From NCBI GenBank assembly GCA_946811695.1, contig OX328130.1:68680745-68744744 (forward strand): a stretch of 64,000 nt of DNA, read 5' to 3'. The notes under the pieces were generated by a model. The model did no database searches. It was given only the letters and a program-made list of their open reading frames with translations, and was not told the origin of the DNA. Positions 1-10,740 of this stretch are shown here, piece by piece (position 1 is the stretch's first letter; every line of letters begins with the position of its first letter). Origin of the DNA: Gonocerus acuteangulatus. Taxonomy: Eukaryota; Arthropoda; Insecta; Hemiptera; Coreidae. The translations under genes and the position numbers were made by a program.

Positions 1-515
1 ATCTCCTAGGCTAGGTCAAAATAGTCAAATTTCAAAATTTGGTCAAAAGGCCAAAAATTTTGTTCAAGAAAAAGTGGCTACACTGAACCATTCAGATTCT
101 GGCGGCCATTTTGAATAATGCCTCAAATTTATTTGTTGATGTTATTGATAATTAGAATAACTCGAACAAATTGATGACTTTACATCATTTATAATCACGC
201 AATGCAGCTTATTTCAATTTTATATCAACAGTCACTGTCTAACTAAGGAGCGCTGGCCTTTCTACTCGCAGGCTGTCGTGCTGACCTCTGTCGGCTGTTT
301 TATGAATTGCTGTGGTGCTGACCTCTGTCGGCTGTTTTATGAATTGCTGTGATGCTGGCCTCTTTTGGCTGTTTCACGAATTACTGAACAGATATGAACA
401 AATTCACGCCGTTTGACCGAATTTGACGAAGCTGGGTATACAGGTAGATCTTGATATGGGGAGAGTCATAGGCAGAAAGTAGGTGTAGCATGGCACACTG
501 GGTAACAGCTAGTAA
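1..515 (-). mobile_element. Family R (RTE-like) retroelement copy, cut by the window edge
   Basis: On the minus strand the copy begins near 513 with TAGCTGTTACCC and runs off the left edge of the window. It shares its whole order of blocks with copies at 28022-28613 and 31896-32425: a head naming motif, a block ending in GTCAAACGGCGTG, a middle block, and a tail ending in GGTCAAAATCGG-type text. Heads like this and tails of the form AAATCGGTCAAACGG are typical of RTE-type LINEs or their SINE partners in invertebrates; that assignment is inference. Within the copy a segment of about 37 bp holding TGTCGGCTGTTTTATGAATT is repeated two to three times between about 270 and 385. No reverse-transcriptase coding is visible. 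Confidence 0.55.
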
Positions 516-832
516 TACATAAAACAAATATCGTGTTTAAATTGGGAGAGATTTAATAACCTAACCAATGATAAAAGATCAGGAACAATTTATCTATAAT
601 TTTCAAAACCTTATAAGAAATTACCTAATACAAATTACGATAGAACATCTTCACTGCACAAAAACTACGCCTTGATAAAAAATAAATAAACAAAACATCA
701 AGAAAACCATGGAAAACAATGAAAAAATGCACAGTAAGGTAGTTGTCCGGAATAGGGCGGCCACACTCAGAGACACACGGTCTGCTAGTCGCAGAGAGTC
801 TAAAGGGTTAATAGTTTAATCCTGAAGAATCT

Positions 833-834
<2 letters not shown>
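516..834. other. No recognisable feature
   Basis: AT-rich single-copy-looking DNA. I see no open reading frame of note, no RNA gene and no match to the repeat families defined elsewhere in the window. Confidence 0.4.

Positions 835-879
<45 letters not shown>
835..879. repeat. (TA)n microsatellite
   Basis: An uninterrupted TA dinucleotide run of about 45 bp. Unlike many others in the window, its flanks do not match family A or B. Confidence 0.9.
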
Positions 880-884
<5 letters not shown>

Positions 885-2090
885 TGATTATATTCTTTGA
901 GAGCCTATAAGAAAAATTAGAAAGCACCGTTGATGAAGAAATCACTTCTAAACTGGCTGACACAATTAATTGAAAGTTCACTTCTATACTGGCCGACAAA
1001 TTGAGACCTTGCTTCTAGAATGGAGTTGATTGAAGGACGAAATACTCGAGAACATGCCATGATCTAAAGTAGAAGGACCCTACGGATTGAGGTCTACACA
1101 AAGGTTCATGCAATCAACATTCCTTCTGGGACCCTTCATTCCTCCTTCTTTTCTACCCTAAGAAAGGGTCATTTAAACACCTCCTTGCTACGAGTATACC
1201 TGAATTGTCGAGCTGGGTGGGTGACAACCGTATGGAGCTGTTTCAGTTTAAAGCTTGAATGGAAATCTTTTAAAAGTTTTGGTTTCGCTTTGGAAGACAA
1301 ACGGATGATGTCTTAGCCCAGAGGTTTTTATCCTTTTTCGTCAAGGATGTACGTACTTAATAAAAAATATCTCACAAGCTGAGACCCGTAAAAATATAAA
1401 ATTGAGGTTACAGAATTGTGAGAGTGGTAATGCTGGAAATGGGTAGGGGCTCACAAGTGCTAATGTGATAACAAAAACATTTTATTTTTAGTTTTTGCAT
1501 AGTAAAAATGTTTCTACATTTTTGAGTTTTTTTATGTTCTTTGCTCTCATATTTTGAAAGAAAACTGTACGCAATAGAGAAAATGCCACACATTTATGGA
1601 TTAAGCATTACAACAAAAACATAAAATTCAGGTTAAAGATAATAATAATAAATTAACAATAATAATAATTGTCTAATGCCTAGTTTACAAAAGCTTGACC
1701 AGTTTTTTTTTTCCTTCTAAATATTAGTGACAAATATTAGTGACTGCAACAAGAACAAGTGGAAAAGAATGGATTCTGTTTACTAGGCGACAAGTAAGCT
1801 CTCTCATTGTCCCTTTCAAAATCGATTACACAGCCCAACAAGTGTTTAGTGGGAAGTTAGTTACTGGACGGACCGAACTTAACGCACACGACCACCAAAG
1901 GTTGAACGTGTTCTTTTCACTTATCAAATAGATAGGTTAGTGAGAGAGCCAAGCTCCATGGGCGTATAAAACGGGGGGGGGGGGGCTGGCGGGACTGCAG
2001 CCCCTCTGAAGTTTTGATATCATCGGTAAAAATGTGCCAGAAAAACCTCAAAAATAAATTCAATAAGATTACTTAGTTTAGAAAAAATAA
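880..2090. other. No gene; contains a dispersed G-run repeat at its end
   Basis: No credible coding region is present; short frames have no recognisable motif. The stretch from about 1970 to 2070, with a run of 13 G followed by CTGCAGCCCC-type text, matches in inverted orientation the segment at about 54985-55110, so it is a dispersed repeat of unknown class. Confidence 0.45.
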
Positions 2091-2312
2091 TTTTCCTAGG
2101 GTTTAATAGCTTTTTAGTTGGCTAGCTATTCCATTTTCCTGGGGTTTAATAGCTTTTTAGTTGGCTAGCTATTCCATTTTCCTAGGGTTTAATAGCTTTT
2201 TAGTTGGCTAGCTATTCCATTTTCCTAGGGTTTAATAGCTTTTTAGTTGGCTAGCTATTCCATTTTCCTAGGGTTTAATAGCTTTTTAGTTGGCTAGCTA
2301 TTCCATTTTCTA
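2091..2312. repeat. 43-bp minisatellite, five copies plus a partial
   Basis: The unit starts TTTTCCTAGGGTTTAATAGC and contains GTTGGCTAGCTATTCCA. Five consecutive copies are almost identical (one A/G change in the second), followed by a short partial unit. The unit length is not a multiple of three and no frame runs through it. Confidence 0.95.
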
Positions 2313-2621
2313 GGCTGTTAGTATTCCATAACCCACAAATTTCCCCGTGCTCACTGTCCCCGACGACAATATTTCCTATATACACCCCTGCCAAGCACTA
2401 ATGTAAAGTATTAAGCTCTAAAAAACTAGGCGAAACATATCGCACTAGTATTTCTAAAGTGACACCACTCAAAATAAAACTCAACTGAAAATGTGTCATT
2501 CGTGCCTAGCGTTAAGACAGGAAGAGTGACACAAATACATTCTGACGTAAAAGCTCTGAAACTAGGTACATACAGTTTTGATGGTTGATAAAGAGATATT
2601 TGCCATGTCTTTCATAGCCAG

Positions 2622-2653
<32 letters not shown>

Positions 2654-3463
2654 CGAGCCTTCCTCTTAAGCAAATTAAGTTAATTAAGCCTTATCTCCAA
2701 TATAATATTACCTCTTCTACCCCCTTTTTTTATTTTTTTTTTACTTATTTTTTTTTATTTTATCTTATTTTTTTATTTTTATTTTTTTTCACACTCTATT
2801 TAATATCTATTATATGACCGTATGGTTATTGTGAAATATATTATATCAAAAATGTTATTGTCATTATTAATTAGCTCACTAATGTACTAGCTATACTATA
2901 AAATGGACTGACTTGTTATATATACAATGTGCAAAAAGTATTTTGTAATATCTTGACGTATGTTAAAGAGCAAGTCGCCAAAAGTTGCGATACTCTTAAT
3001 AAATAAATATCAAATATCATAGTCAGAACTGATATATTACTGATTGAACTGATTTTTGAGTTGTGTCACTTTATAAATTCTAGTGCGATATTTACTTCAA
3101 ATTGTCAACAACGATACTTCAAATAAACTCTCATCAATGAACTCAAAATGAGAAACGCATACACTACCATCACGGAAATAGTAGGAGAAATAAAGTGTCC
3201 ATAGAATGAGCCTTTATTTTCCCGGCAGGGATTGGGGCTTTATTGCTCCGGGAGAATTTATTCCTGTTAATAAAGGGGGAGAGGGCTTCCTTGGAAAGGT
3301 CAATATCTATCCGATGGAGTCAAAGGCTTCTTTATTAGAGCACAGATTCTCTGCAGGGTAGAATTACAGGGGCGACAAGAATATGTATTGTAAAGATTAT
3401 GAAATGGTTGCCTTCCACTTACCATGATTTCAACAGTATAAGAAATATTTAACAAAACATCTA
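2313..3463. other. No gene; T-rich low-complexity tracts
   Basis: Polypyrimidine T runs lie at about 2624-2646 and 2720-2790. They produce a Phe/Leu-rich frame that is an artefact of composition. I see no family match and no RNA gene. Confidence 0.45.
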
Positions 3464-3559
3464 AAAAAAGTCAACTCGCAGGAACTGCATCGTTAGCGTA
3501 TTTTAATATAATGATTATTACTTGAAGCATTTCAAACTGAACTTCAAAATTAACCATAA

Positions 3560-3947
3560 TTGGACGCCTTTAAACGGAAAGGAACCAACTGCCATTTTTA
3601 ACGAAATTGAGTTTTTGGTGCTATCTTGTAGAGAATTAGAGAATTTATATAGTAATAAAAAACTGGATAAAATATAATGTTGTCATTAAAGCAAGGTAAA
3701 ATACCCCCCAAAAAAGTGAAATGGTGTATCCAGTATGCTGTAATAAACAGAAAGGAATCAAGCACCATTTTTATCAATAACTATAAAAATAAAACCCCAT
3801 TACCATAACAACAGTTTATTTTAATGAAGAAAATAAATGAAACATTTCAGGTAATAAAGGAATTTTAGACCGACAAGAAACTTTAAACCTAATTGTCTAA
3901 AGAATGAACAGATGGCACTTGGTTCCTTTCCGTTTAAATGCGTCCAA
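3560..3947. mobile_element. Small non-autonomous DNA transposon (MITE), 388 bp
   Basis: The ends form inverted repeats of about 35 bp: the left end begins TTGGACGCCTTTAAACGG and includes AAAGGAACCAACTGCCA. The right end is its reverse complement with two small differences. The interior is AT-rich and non-coding. Long terminal inverted repeats around a short non-coding core define a MITE; the superfamily is not decided by what can be seen, although a Tc1/mariner-type origin is plausible. Confidence 0.75.
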
Positions 3948-4034
3948 TTTAAGTACCTCAGTTTATATAAATGTCAATTTTTGTGAAAAAAAAAATTGAA
4001 TCCATAATTTGTGCATGCCCGAAACCAAATTTCT

Positions 4035-4037
<3 letters not shown>

Positions 4038-4113
<76 letters not shown>

Positions 4114-4192
4114 GGCGCATCTACTTCTAGGTCATTAGCGCCGACCATCTCCCGCTTATGAATCCAGCGCGCTAGCCACTAGACTACGGGAG
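4038..4192 (-). mobile_element. SINE T2 (tRNA-headed), internally deleted copy
   Basis: Read on the minus strand it has a tRNA-like head (GGTCTCCCG, a GTCTAGTGGCTAG A-box-like stretch), the anticodon-arm region, and then jumps to the shared tail GGCGCTAATGACCTAGAAG followed by a poly-A of about 70 (poly-T on the plus strand, 4038-4110). The middle of the element, including the B-box, is missing compared with the copies at 50884 and 58212. The long homopolymer suggests a young tail or assembly expansion. Confidence 0.8.
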
Positions 4193-4329
4193 ACCCCAAA
4201 TTTCTAGTATTTAAATTTTTGTCAAAAATTGTTGAAGATGACATCTAGAAGGTGATATTCATTTCACAGCTTTCAGATGATTTATACGAAAGTTCATTTT
4301 TATTTATATTTTAACGTCTATTATAATAA

Positions 4330-4480
4330 ACTCAGAATTTTTGTACGGTTTATCTATAGGTTACCACCCTATTCTAGCCTGTATAGGGTTGATGCCTTTT
4401 CTTCTTTCTAAAGAAAAGCCACCACCCCATAGTGGGAATCGGACCCACGACCTTTGGGTCACACCCGCTAAGGTTATGAT
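4330..4480 (-). mobile_element. tRNA-like SINE head fragment
   Basis: On the minus strand the segment contains GGTCGTGGGTCCGATTCCCA, which resembles a tRNA T-arm and polymerase III B-box, preceded by a degenerate D-arm region. It differs from the T1 and T2 heads. It is too degenerate to be a working tRNA and is most likely another SINE remnant. Confidence 0.45.
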
Positions 4481-4629
4481 TGACGATAATAGGCAACATT
4501 TATTTTTATGTTTGCTAATAATTAAACCCCCCAAAAAGTGTCTGCTATTTTTTAATGATTTTTAATTGTGTTCAATGAAGACTAAGTTTAAATTGCAGCT
4601 TGAATAAAACAATTCATTTAATATTAAGA

Positions 4630-4800
4630 AAAAAAAAGTCCGACTCGCAGGAACTGCGTCATCTTAGCGCGGTTCAGTTTTTATCCCTAGTGTCATTTGG
4701 AAAGATTGAAATAGAAACCGTTATTATTTTGGTTCAACCTTTCTTCCGTAAACAAAGGGCCCGTTACCAAGGGGCAGCGTACCCTTATACCTGGAATGGC
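4630..4800 (+). repeat. Family C terminal segment
   Basis: The segment opens with AGTCCGACTCGCAGGAACTG and continues CGTCATCTTAGCGCGGTTC, then CCTAGTGTCATTTGG. The same opening recurs at about 3468, 16043, 16395, 45930 and 61139 and, inverted, at 60242. It resembles the inverted terminus of family B (AGTCCGTCACGCAGGAGCTG), so families B and C probably share terminal inverted repeats. Confidence 0.6.
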
Positions 4801-4969
4801 ACCCACCACTGGTTGGCCAGCCCAACTGCTACAAATAGCTATTTCAAATTTGATTCTACAGTAATACTAATTCTATAAATAAATGCAATTAAAAAAAACA
4901 ACAACCCATTAAAATGTGAGCTAAACAACTACGAAAACCCGGTCAAAAGAACAAAACAAACACATTTGA

Positions 4970-5475
4970 AGTTTTAAGCACTTATTTCTCCGACTGACAA
5001 TGCCTTATCAAAAATTTCTTTAGACTCTTTTTTGTAGAGAATTTAGTAAGCTTTCGAATGGTAAACTTCCGCTTCCCCAAGATTTTCAACCGTTTTAGAG
5101 GTATTAAGGAAAATATTTTATTCTAACCCTTCCTTAACTCCAAAGGTAACCAAAATTTCAACATATTAATTTTGATGAAAGTTGAATTTGATGAAACACG
5201 CAGAAAATGTTTCAACTGAATCCCATGGTTTTAAGTACCCAAACCAAAACCAGTATTCAGCAACTATTTTTCCATTTTTCTTAAAAACGGTTAAAGCTAT
5301 CGCCTTGAAAATGGTTTCATTTGTTTTGCTTTGCGAAGAAGCCTATTAAACGAGTACTTACAAGCATATGAACTCAAAAACGTAAGGGTTACGATTTTTT
5401 GCGCGAATTTCGCCCCAAACGCCATCTTCCAGGGGGCGGATTTTGCTGGTTAACGAACTTAACCTTTCAAATTTT
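4970..5475 (-). mobile_element. Family A element, body only
   Basis: On the minus strand this matches the body of the fuller family A copies at 43710-44530 and 58998-59690: it contains GTTCGTTAACCAGCAAAATC, a block with GTAACCCTTACGTTTTTGAG, and the repeated phrase AAAACGGTT. The head and internal (TA)n are absent. No coding potential is apparent. Confidence 0.7.
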
Positions 5476-5479
5476 CGAT

Positions 5480-5970
5480 TCCATCGAGAAAAATGGCATT
5501 CCCTTGACTACCACCGAGGAAGAAACATCAAGTACCTGGATGAAGAAGATTGAGATGAACCCATCGAAATATTCCAGGAAGAAGTGAGAAGGAGTACCAC
5601 CGCTGGAGAAAAATGCCGTTCCATCCAAAAATACTATCCCAGCGACGAAAAATAACATCAAACCTATAAAACCTTACGGCGAGGAAAATAGAAGCAGGGG
5701 GTAAAAAAAGTCGCAATACCATCAGCGCTACCAACGGACAGAATCCCAACTACACAAGGGAGCTTCAACATCATTGGTCCGCCGATACTGGGGCTAGAGA
5801 GGATAAAAGTCGCCCAGATCGAGAAAAATGTCATTCCCTTGGCTACCACCGAGGAAGAAACATCAAGTACCTGGCTGAAGAAGATGGAGATGAACCCATC
5901 GAAATATTCCAGGAAGAAGTGAGAAGGAGTACCACCGCTGGAGAAAAATGCTGTTCCATCCAAATATATA
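5480..5970 (+). repeat. Direct duplication of a coding-like 154-bp segment
   Basis: A segment of about 154 bp at 5480-5634 recurs at 5817-5970 with only a few differences. In one frame of the second copy it reads without a stop and includes the acidic stretch EEDGDEPIEIFQEEVRRST; the first copy has the same reading with one in-frame stop. I do not recognise the protein. It could be a decayed retroelement gag or a duplicated exon fragment. The second copy ends in a short (TA)n. Confidence 0.55.
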
Positions 5971-6804
5971 TATATAAATAACAGGATTAGTAGCTTGTAG
6001 GAGTAACTACCGGCGGTGCGATTGCGGATTTATATCCATGCGTCTGATGATGTCAAGGAGAATTAGAAGAATGCCTAGGACGACTTTTGGGCATACGTGC
6101 TATGCGTTTCCGCTCACTCTACCTTAATGAACGTAAGAAGATATCAAAACCCTGGTTAATCCAACTCGCAGAAATTAATAGAATTCTATTAAATTCTGCA
6201 AGTTGGATTGACTAGGGTTTTGATATCTTCTTGAGCGAGCGTAGCGAGGGAAAGTTTTCCACTGTCAAAAAGTCAAATCTTCCGAATGTTTGACTGTCCA
6301 AAAAAAAGTTATAAGTAAACGCTTTTCCACTCTGAAAAGTGGTGATTTTCATATTCGATACTTTGCATTTGTAACGATGATATGTGGAACGTATGCATGC
6401 TTCAAGGCTTGGAGTTCAAGCGTACATAAATTGTATTGATACAAATATTAATAGATGTTAACTTAAATGATGAATAGCATAAATGATTCATGACCTACTG
6501 ATGCAATTCAATATGATATCGAATCAATATTGACCGAATTCTAGTCATAAATTTATGGAATTTGTGATTCAATCCCCTCTTCCTAGAGATTAACTGTTTT
6601 ATTCATGGAAAGAGGAAAAACAAACTTGTTTATCCGTGTTTTGTGCTTGAATATTCCAGATATGGATTTTATGTATCAATGTCTGTAGAAGTTATGGTCC
6701 TCAGATAAAAAGGTCTCTGTGAGTCGGACTTTTTATCGCTACAACCATAACTTTTATAGATTTTGGTCTTACTTATATAATAAACTGTGGTATTTCAGCG
6801 TTTT

Positions 6805-6945
6805 AGCGCGCTTCCTCCCTCCCTCTATAGAGAGGTAACCCGCTTATGAGGTTGACCTCATGACACAATCCGGGAGTGCGGAGTAGAAAATTTCACGCTC
6901 CAGTACCCATAGATCATGAAAATAATGGTGGTTTCAATTTGTACA
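6805..6945 (+). mobile_element. Family A head fragment
   Basis: The segment carries the family A head: TTTAGCGCGCTTCCTCCC, a short stem-loop around the GAGAGG half, GAGGTTGACCTCATGAC, an AATCCGG block, and the terminal phrase about CCCATAGATCATGAAAAT. It stops at the minisatellite that starts at 6963, without the usual (TA)n. Confidence 0.75.
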
Positions 6946-6962
6946 TATGTTACCGGCAAAGT

Positions 6963-7400
6963 ATAGAATCCAGGCATTCTATAGAATCCAGGCAATCTAT
7001 AGAATCCTGGCATTCTATAGAATCCAGGCAATCTATAGAATCCAGGCATTCTATAGAATCCAGGCATTCTATAGAATCCAGGCATTCTATAGAATCCAGG
7101 CAATCTATAGAATCCAGGCATTCTATAGAATCCAGGCATTCTATAGAATCCAGGCATTCTATAGAATCCAGGCATTCTATAGAATCCAGGCAATCTATAG
7201 AATCCAGGCATTCTATAGAATCCAGGCAATCTATAGAATCCAGGCAATCTATAGAATCCAGGCATTCTATAGAATCCAGGCAATCTATAGAATCCAGGCA
7301 TTCTATAGAATCCAGGCAATCTATAGAATCCAGGCATTCTATAGAATCCAGGAATTCTATAGAATCCAGGCATTCTATAGAATCCAGGCATTCTATAGAA
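6963..7400. repeat. 18-bp minisatellite, about 24 units, two main variants
   Basis: The unit is AATCCAGGCATTCTATAG with a frequent variant in which CATTC is CAATC. Because 18 is divisible by three, four frames remain open and give hexapeptide repeats on both strands; these are shadows of the repeat and not genes. Related palindromic text (GCATTCTATAGAATGC) appears outside the array at about 7395, 7465-7500 and 8255. Confidence 0.95.
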
Positions 7401-8398
7401 TGCCTGAGTGGTTTAGGCAAAGTGTAGAATGTATTAGTTTCTACATCGTATTACACATTGCCTAGGCATTCTATATAATGCCTACGTATTCTATAGAATG
7501 CCTGGTGCTTATTTGGCATTTTATAAAATTAAAAAGGTTTTGAGTATACTACATACACTTTATTTAGATACTACTTGAAATAAATGACAACAGTTAGAAT
7601 TTGAGTGTTCAGAATCAATGCAAATCAGTAAAATAAAGCGTATTCAGCACCGATTTTCTTCAAAGTTTGCACTATAACGTGTTTTGATGTACTAAACACG
7701 AATCCATTAAAAAAAAAAGTTGCTTTCAACTAGGAAAGAAGTTATTATGCACTAAAGTTCACTGTTATGGAGGCTATAATAGACGGCGTAAACAGCGTAT
7801 TTGTAAACATGCGCATGCGCAATAATCCTTAATGAAGAAGTATAATTGAAATTTAGACTCACCTGTCGTAGCTGACCTGTCGTAAGCTGTCGCTTTTGGG
7901 CATACCTGCTATGCGTTTCCGCTCGCTACGCTCGCTCAAGAAGATATCAAAACCCTAGTCAATCCAACTCGCAGAATTTAATAGAATTCTATTAATTTCT
8001 GCGAGTTCGCGAAATAGGGTTTCGATATCTTCTTGAGCGAGCGTAGCGAGCGGAAACGCATAGCACGTTTGCCCAAAAGTCGTCCTAGGCATTCTTCTAA
8101 TTATCCTAGACATCATCAGACGCGATGTTCATGGATATAAATCCGCAATCGCACCACTGGTAGTTACAAGCTACAAATACTGTCTTTCATACTTTGCCTA
8201 AAGCACAGTAGGAATTCTATATAATGCCTAGGCATTCATACATTGCCGGCTGGATTTAGGCATTCTATAGAATACCTGATTATATACTTTGCCAGTAACA
8301 CATATAATAAATACATCTTCTTCAACCCATCTGCCTGGATTCGTCAAAATCGCACCATTTCGGGAGCAGCTATAGAGCAAACAGACATACATAATAAT

Positions 8399-8402
<4 letters not shown>

Positions 8403-8434
<32 letters not shown>
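8403..8434. repeat. (TA)n microsatellite
   Basis: A pure TA run of about 32 bp following a short TAA run. Confidence 0.9.
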
Positions 8435-8441
<7 letters not shown>

Positions 8442-9868
8442 AGTATAGAACAGGATACTGACAGACCATCCGTCAGCAGAAGTCAGCAAAAGCAACGACC
8501 TGCATAGTTCAACCATAACCACCATCTTCTATTCCTAGCTTCCTATAAAAGCTTCAAGAATCCTAGCCTCCCACTCTTCTCTATCACCATCCCAGGCTAG
8601 TTGTCCTTTCACGCTACAGTACTTTCACGCTGCCTTTCATACATAGCCCCCGAATCTCCATCCATATAAATTTGAACTGCCGTTAATCTCTTAATCTATG
8701 GGTATTGAAATGTGACATTGTCTATTCGGCACTTTAGAATTGCGTCATCGAATCGAGGTCATAAGCGATCTTGCTCCCTATGGAAGGACGGTGGTAGCGC
8801 GCCAACAAGAAAGCGCGCTAACAAGTTTAATAATTAAAGAATTGGGAGTAGATAATGAAAACGTATAAAATTGTAGGTCCTAATTCGATCCCCTGTGCAA
8901 CACCAGCTTTAATTACAGATTCTTCTCCATGTTGGAAGAGAATAAACTAGAATGGTGAACGTAGAGAGAATACAGTGACGAGGGATATAGTCCGTGTCTA
9001 CAGTGACAGTGATTGAAGCAGTGCCAGGGCTGTTTGCTGGGATCAATCATCCTTGTCCGAACTCAATCCAGTCATTGGAATACTATCCGTTTCAGAGGTT
9101 GTGAGTTTGCCTGCGGGGGGATCGGTTGTATCAATTCCCAAATAGTTTAATAGAGCAAGAAAATTAGGATCTGCGAGACCCGTAGTTTTCTTTCTTTGGA
9201 TATTTTAGCATAAATACGCTTTAACGATGACTAAACTGGGAAAAAACGCCACAAAAAAACGTTACAAAAAAGTGTCCGCTGGCGTCCGAGCTGGCGCGTT
9301 AGCCATGTACGAAATAGAAGACTGTATGTTATACAGGACACAACATTGGTTTGTCGGGGTTCCTGAATTTGAGCAGAAGGCTCTTAACGTTTGTTAATAA
9401 TTTTTCTCACTTCCTATTTAATTCCTACATGATTTACACCCTTTTGTGTGCCTCTTCAGGGGAACAAGCTACAAATGTAAATTTTACAGCCTCAACTTGA
9501 GGAGGAGAACTTTCCACTAGCATGGCCGTGTCTAGACTGGTCATGTTCTTATAGAATCCAACATGGTGGAATGTAGTCAGCTGATCTATAATCGATATGT
9601 CTTATGTTTATAAATTGATTTCCAGAAGAAATGCAGTCTTAAAAGTTAAAACTCTCATTCCCTCTCTCCTTAGAACATATTTGTTACTATTTGTCAAATA
9701 ATTTAATAAAAATAGTATTCAGATTTTGTAATTCAGGAATAGATAATGAGAAAATATTATAGAGAAGCGGAAATTCCTTCCAAAACTATAATTTGTACTC
9801 ATGTTGGCTTATGATATTTATGTACGTTATATTCATTAATATCAAAACCGTCGCAAAAATGAGAGAAA
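8435..9868. other. No gene recognised; one LINE-tail-like motif
   Basis: No frame of note. At 9433-9459 the minus strand reads CCTGAAGAGGCACACAAAAG and then GGTGT. It resembles a degraded copy of the hammerhead-like LINE tail seen at 18129-18160. The rest shows no repeat family that recurs in the window. Confidence 0.4.
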
Positions 9869-10068
9869 NNNNNNNNNNNNNNNNNNNNNNNNNNNNNNNN
9901 NNNNNNNNNNNNNNNNNNNNNNNNNNNNNNNNNNNNNNNNNNNNNNNNNNNNNNNNNNNNNNNNNNNNNNNNNNNNNNNNNNNNNNNNNNNNNNNNNNNN
10001 NNNNNNNNNNNNNNNNNNNNNNNNNNNNNNNNNNNNNNNNNNNNNNNNNNNNNNNNNNNNNNNNNNNN
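9869..10068. other. Assembly gap, exactly 200 Ns
   Basis: A run of exactly 200 undetermined bases. The round number is typical of an arbitrary gap placed by a scaffolding program, so the true distance, and even the adjacency of the flanks, is not established by sequence. Confidence 0.98.
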
Positions 10069-10143
10069 TTTATAAGCACACATATTTTATTCCTTTTCTC
10101 TCTCTCTCTCTCTTTTTGGATATTTTACATTTATTTAGCATTA

Positions 10144-10258
10144 TGGGCATACGTGCTATGCGTTTCCGCTCGCTACGCTCGCTCAAGAAGATATCAAAAC
10201 TCCAATCCAACTCGCTAAAATGAATAGAAATCTATTAATTTTTCCGAGTAAGAAACCA
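10144..10258 (+). mobile_element. Fragment of the foldback family
   Basis: It contains GGGCATACGTGCTATGCG, CGCTCGCTACGCTCGCTCAA and GAAGATATCAAAAC followed by a mutated version of the central palindrome. It matches the inner hairpin module of the 5990-8176 element, so that module is dispersed and not unique. Confidence 0.75.
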
Positions 10259-10617
10259 ATCGCTTTTTTTTTTTTATCAGGAACATCGCGAACTAATTGT
10301 AAAAGACCCATTTTTTCTCACTAACATAAGCAGTGCTTTTTCATAAACAAAAGCTAATTCTCTGTTGAAGGTTACTTTACTCCCAGCAAGAACCAATACA
10401 ATTGCACATCGGAATCCTCCAATAGAAAGGCAAAGGAGTTATGCGCATGCGTTGAATCACTGATACAATCACTACTGCTACTTCAAAAGTAACTGGATGT
10501 AGTCTTCGCAAAAAGACCCGATTTTCGTAAAAATCTGTACTTAGAACGTTTTGACATGATCTTTGGCAGCCTTTTTTCAGAAATGAGTGCCTAAGGGATG
10601 AAGGAAGACAACACGAT

Positions 10618-10700
10618 AGACTCTCCCTCATCCGGCGTCGTAGGGACCGGGGAACAGACGGATTAGAGGAAATGCCGGATTAGATAATTCAACGAGAAGC
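10618..10700. mobile_element. pogo/Tigger-like terminal fragment
   Basis: The text GACTCTCCCTCATCCGGCG followed by TAGGGACCGGGG and later GCCGGATTAGA matches the termini at 12232-12252, 16936-16960 and 17375-17399. Ends of the type ACTCTCCCTAATCCGGC are typical of Tigger-like elements. Confidence 0.55.
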
Positions 10701-10740
10701 GGTCAATTATCTATGTGTGTGGACCATTTTTATATTGAAT

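Larger units (their letters stand above)
5990..8176. mobile_element. Foldback-type element with long compound inverted repeats
   Basis: The outer ends are inverted copies of each other over about 115 bp: the left arm (5990-6120) contains GGTGCGATTGCGGATTTATA and GAATGCCTAGGACGACTTTT, and the right arm (8060-8176) is its reverse complement. Inside each arm lies a hairpin module: on the right an inverted repeat at 7893-8078, centred on TAATAGAATTCTATTA, with arms near 85 bp; on the left a shorter one at 6136-6231. The interior includes a family A head, an 18-bp minisatellite and AT-rich DNA, with no transposase. The structure resembles foldback or Galileo-like elements; that comparison is inference. 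Confidence 0.65.

Noticed and set aside
6858..7465. Four overlapping frames with hexapeptide repeats on both strands
   Set aside because: All are readings of the 18-bp minisatellite; a period divisible by three keeps every stop-free frame open.
9786..10218. Three frames running across 9869-10068
   Set aside because: They cross the 200-N gap; the residues are undetermined.
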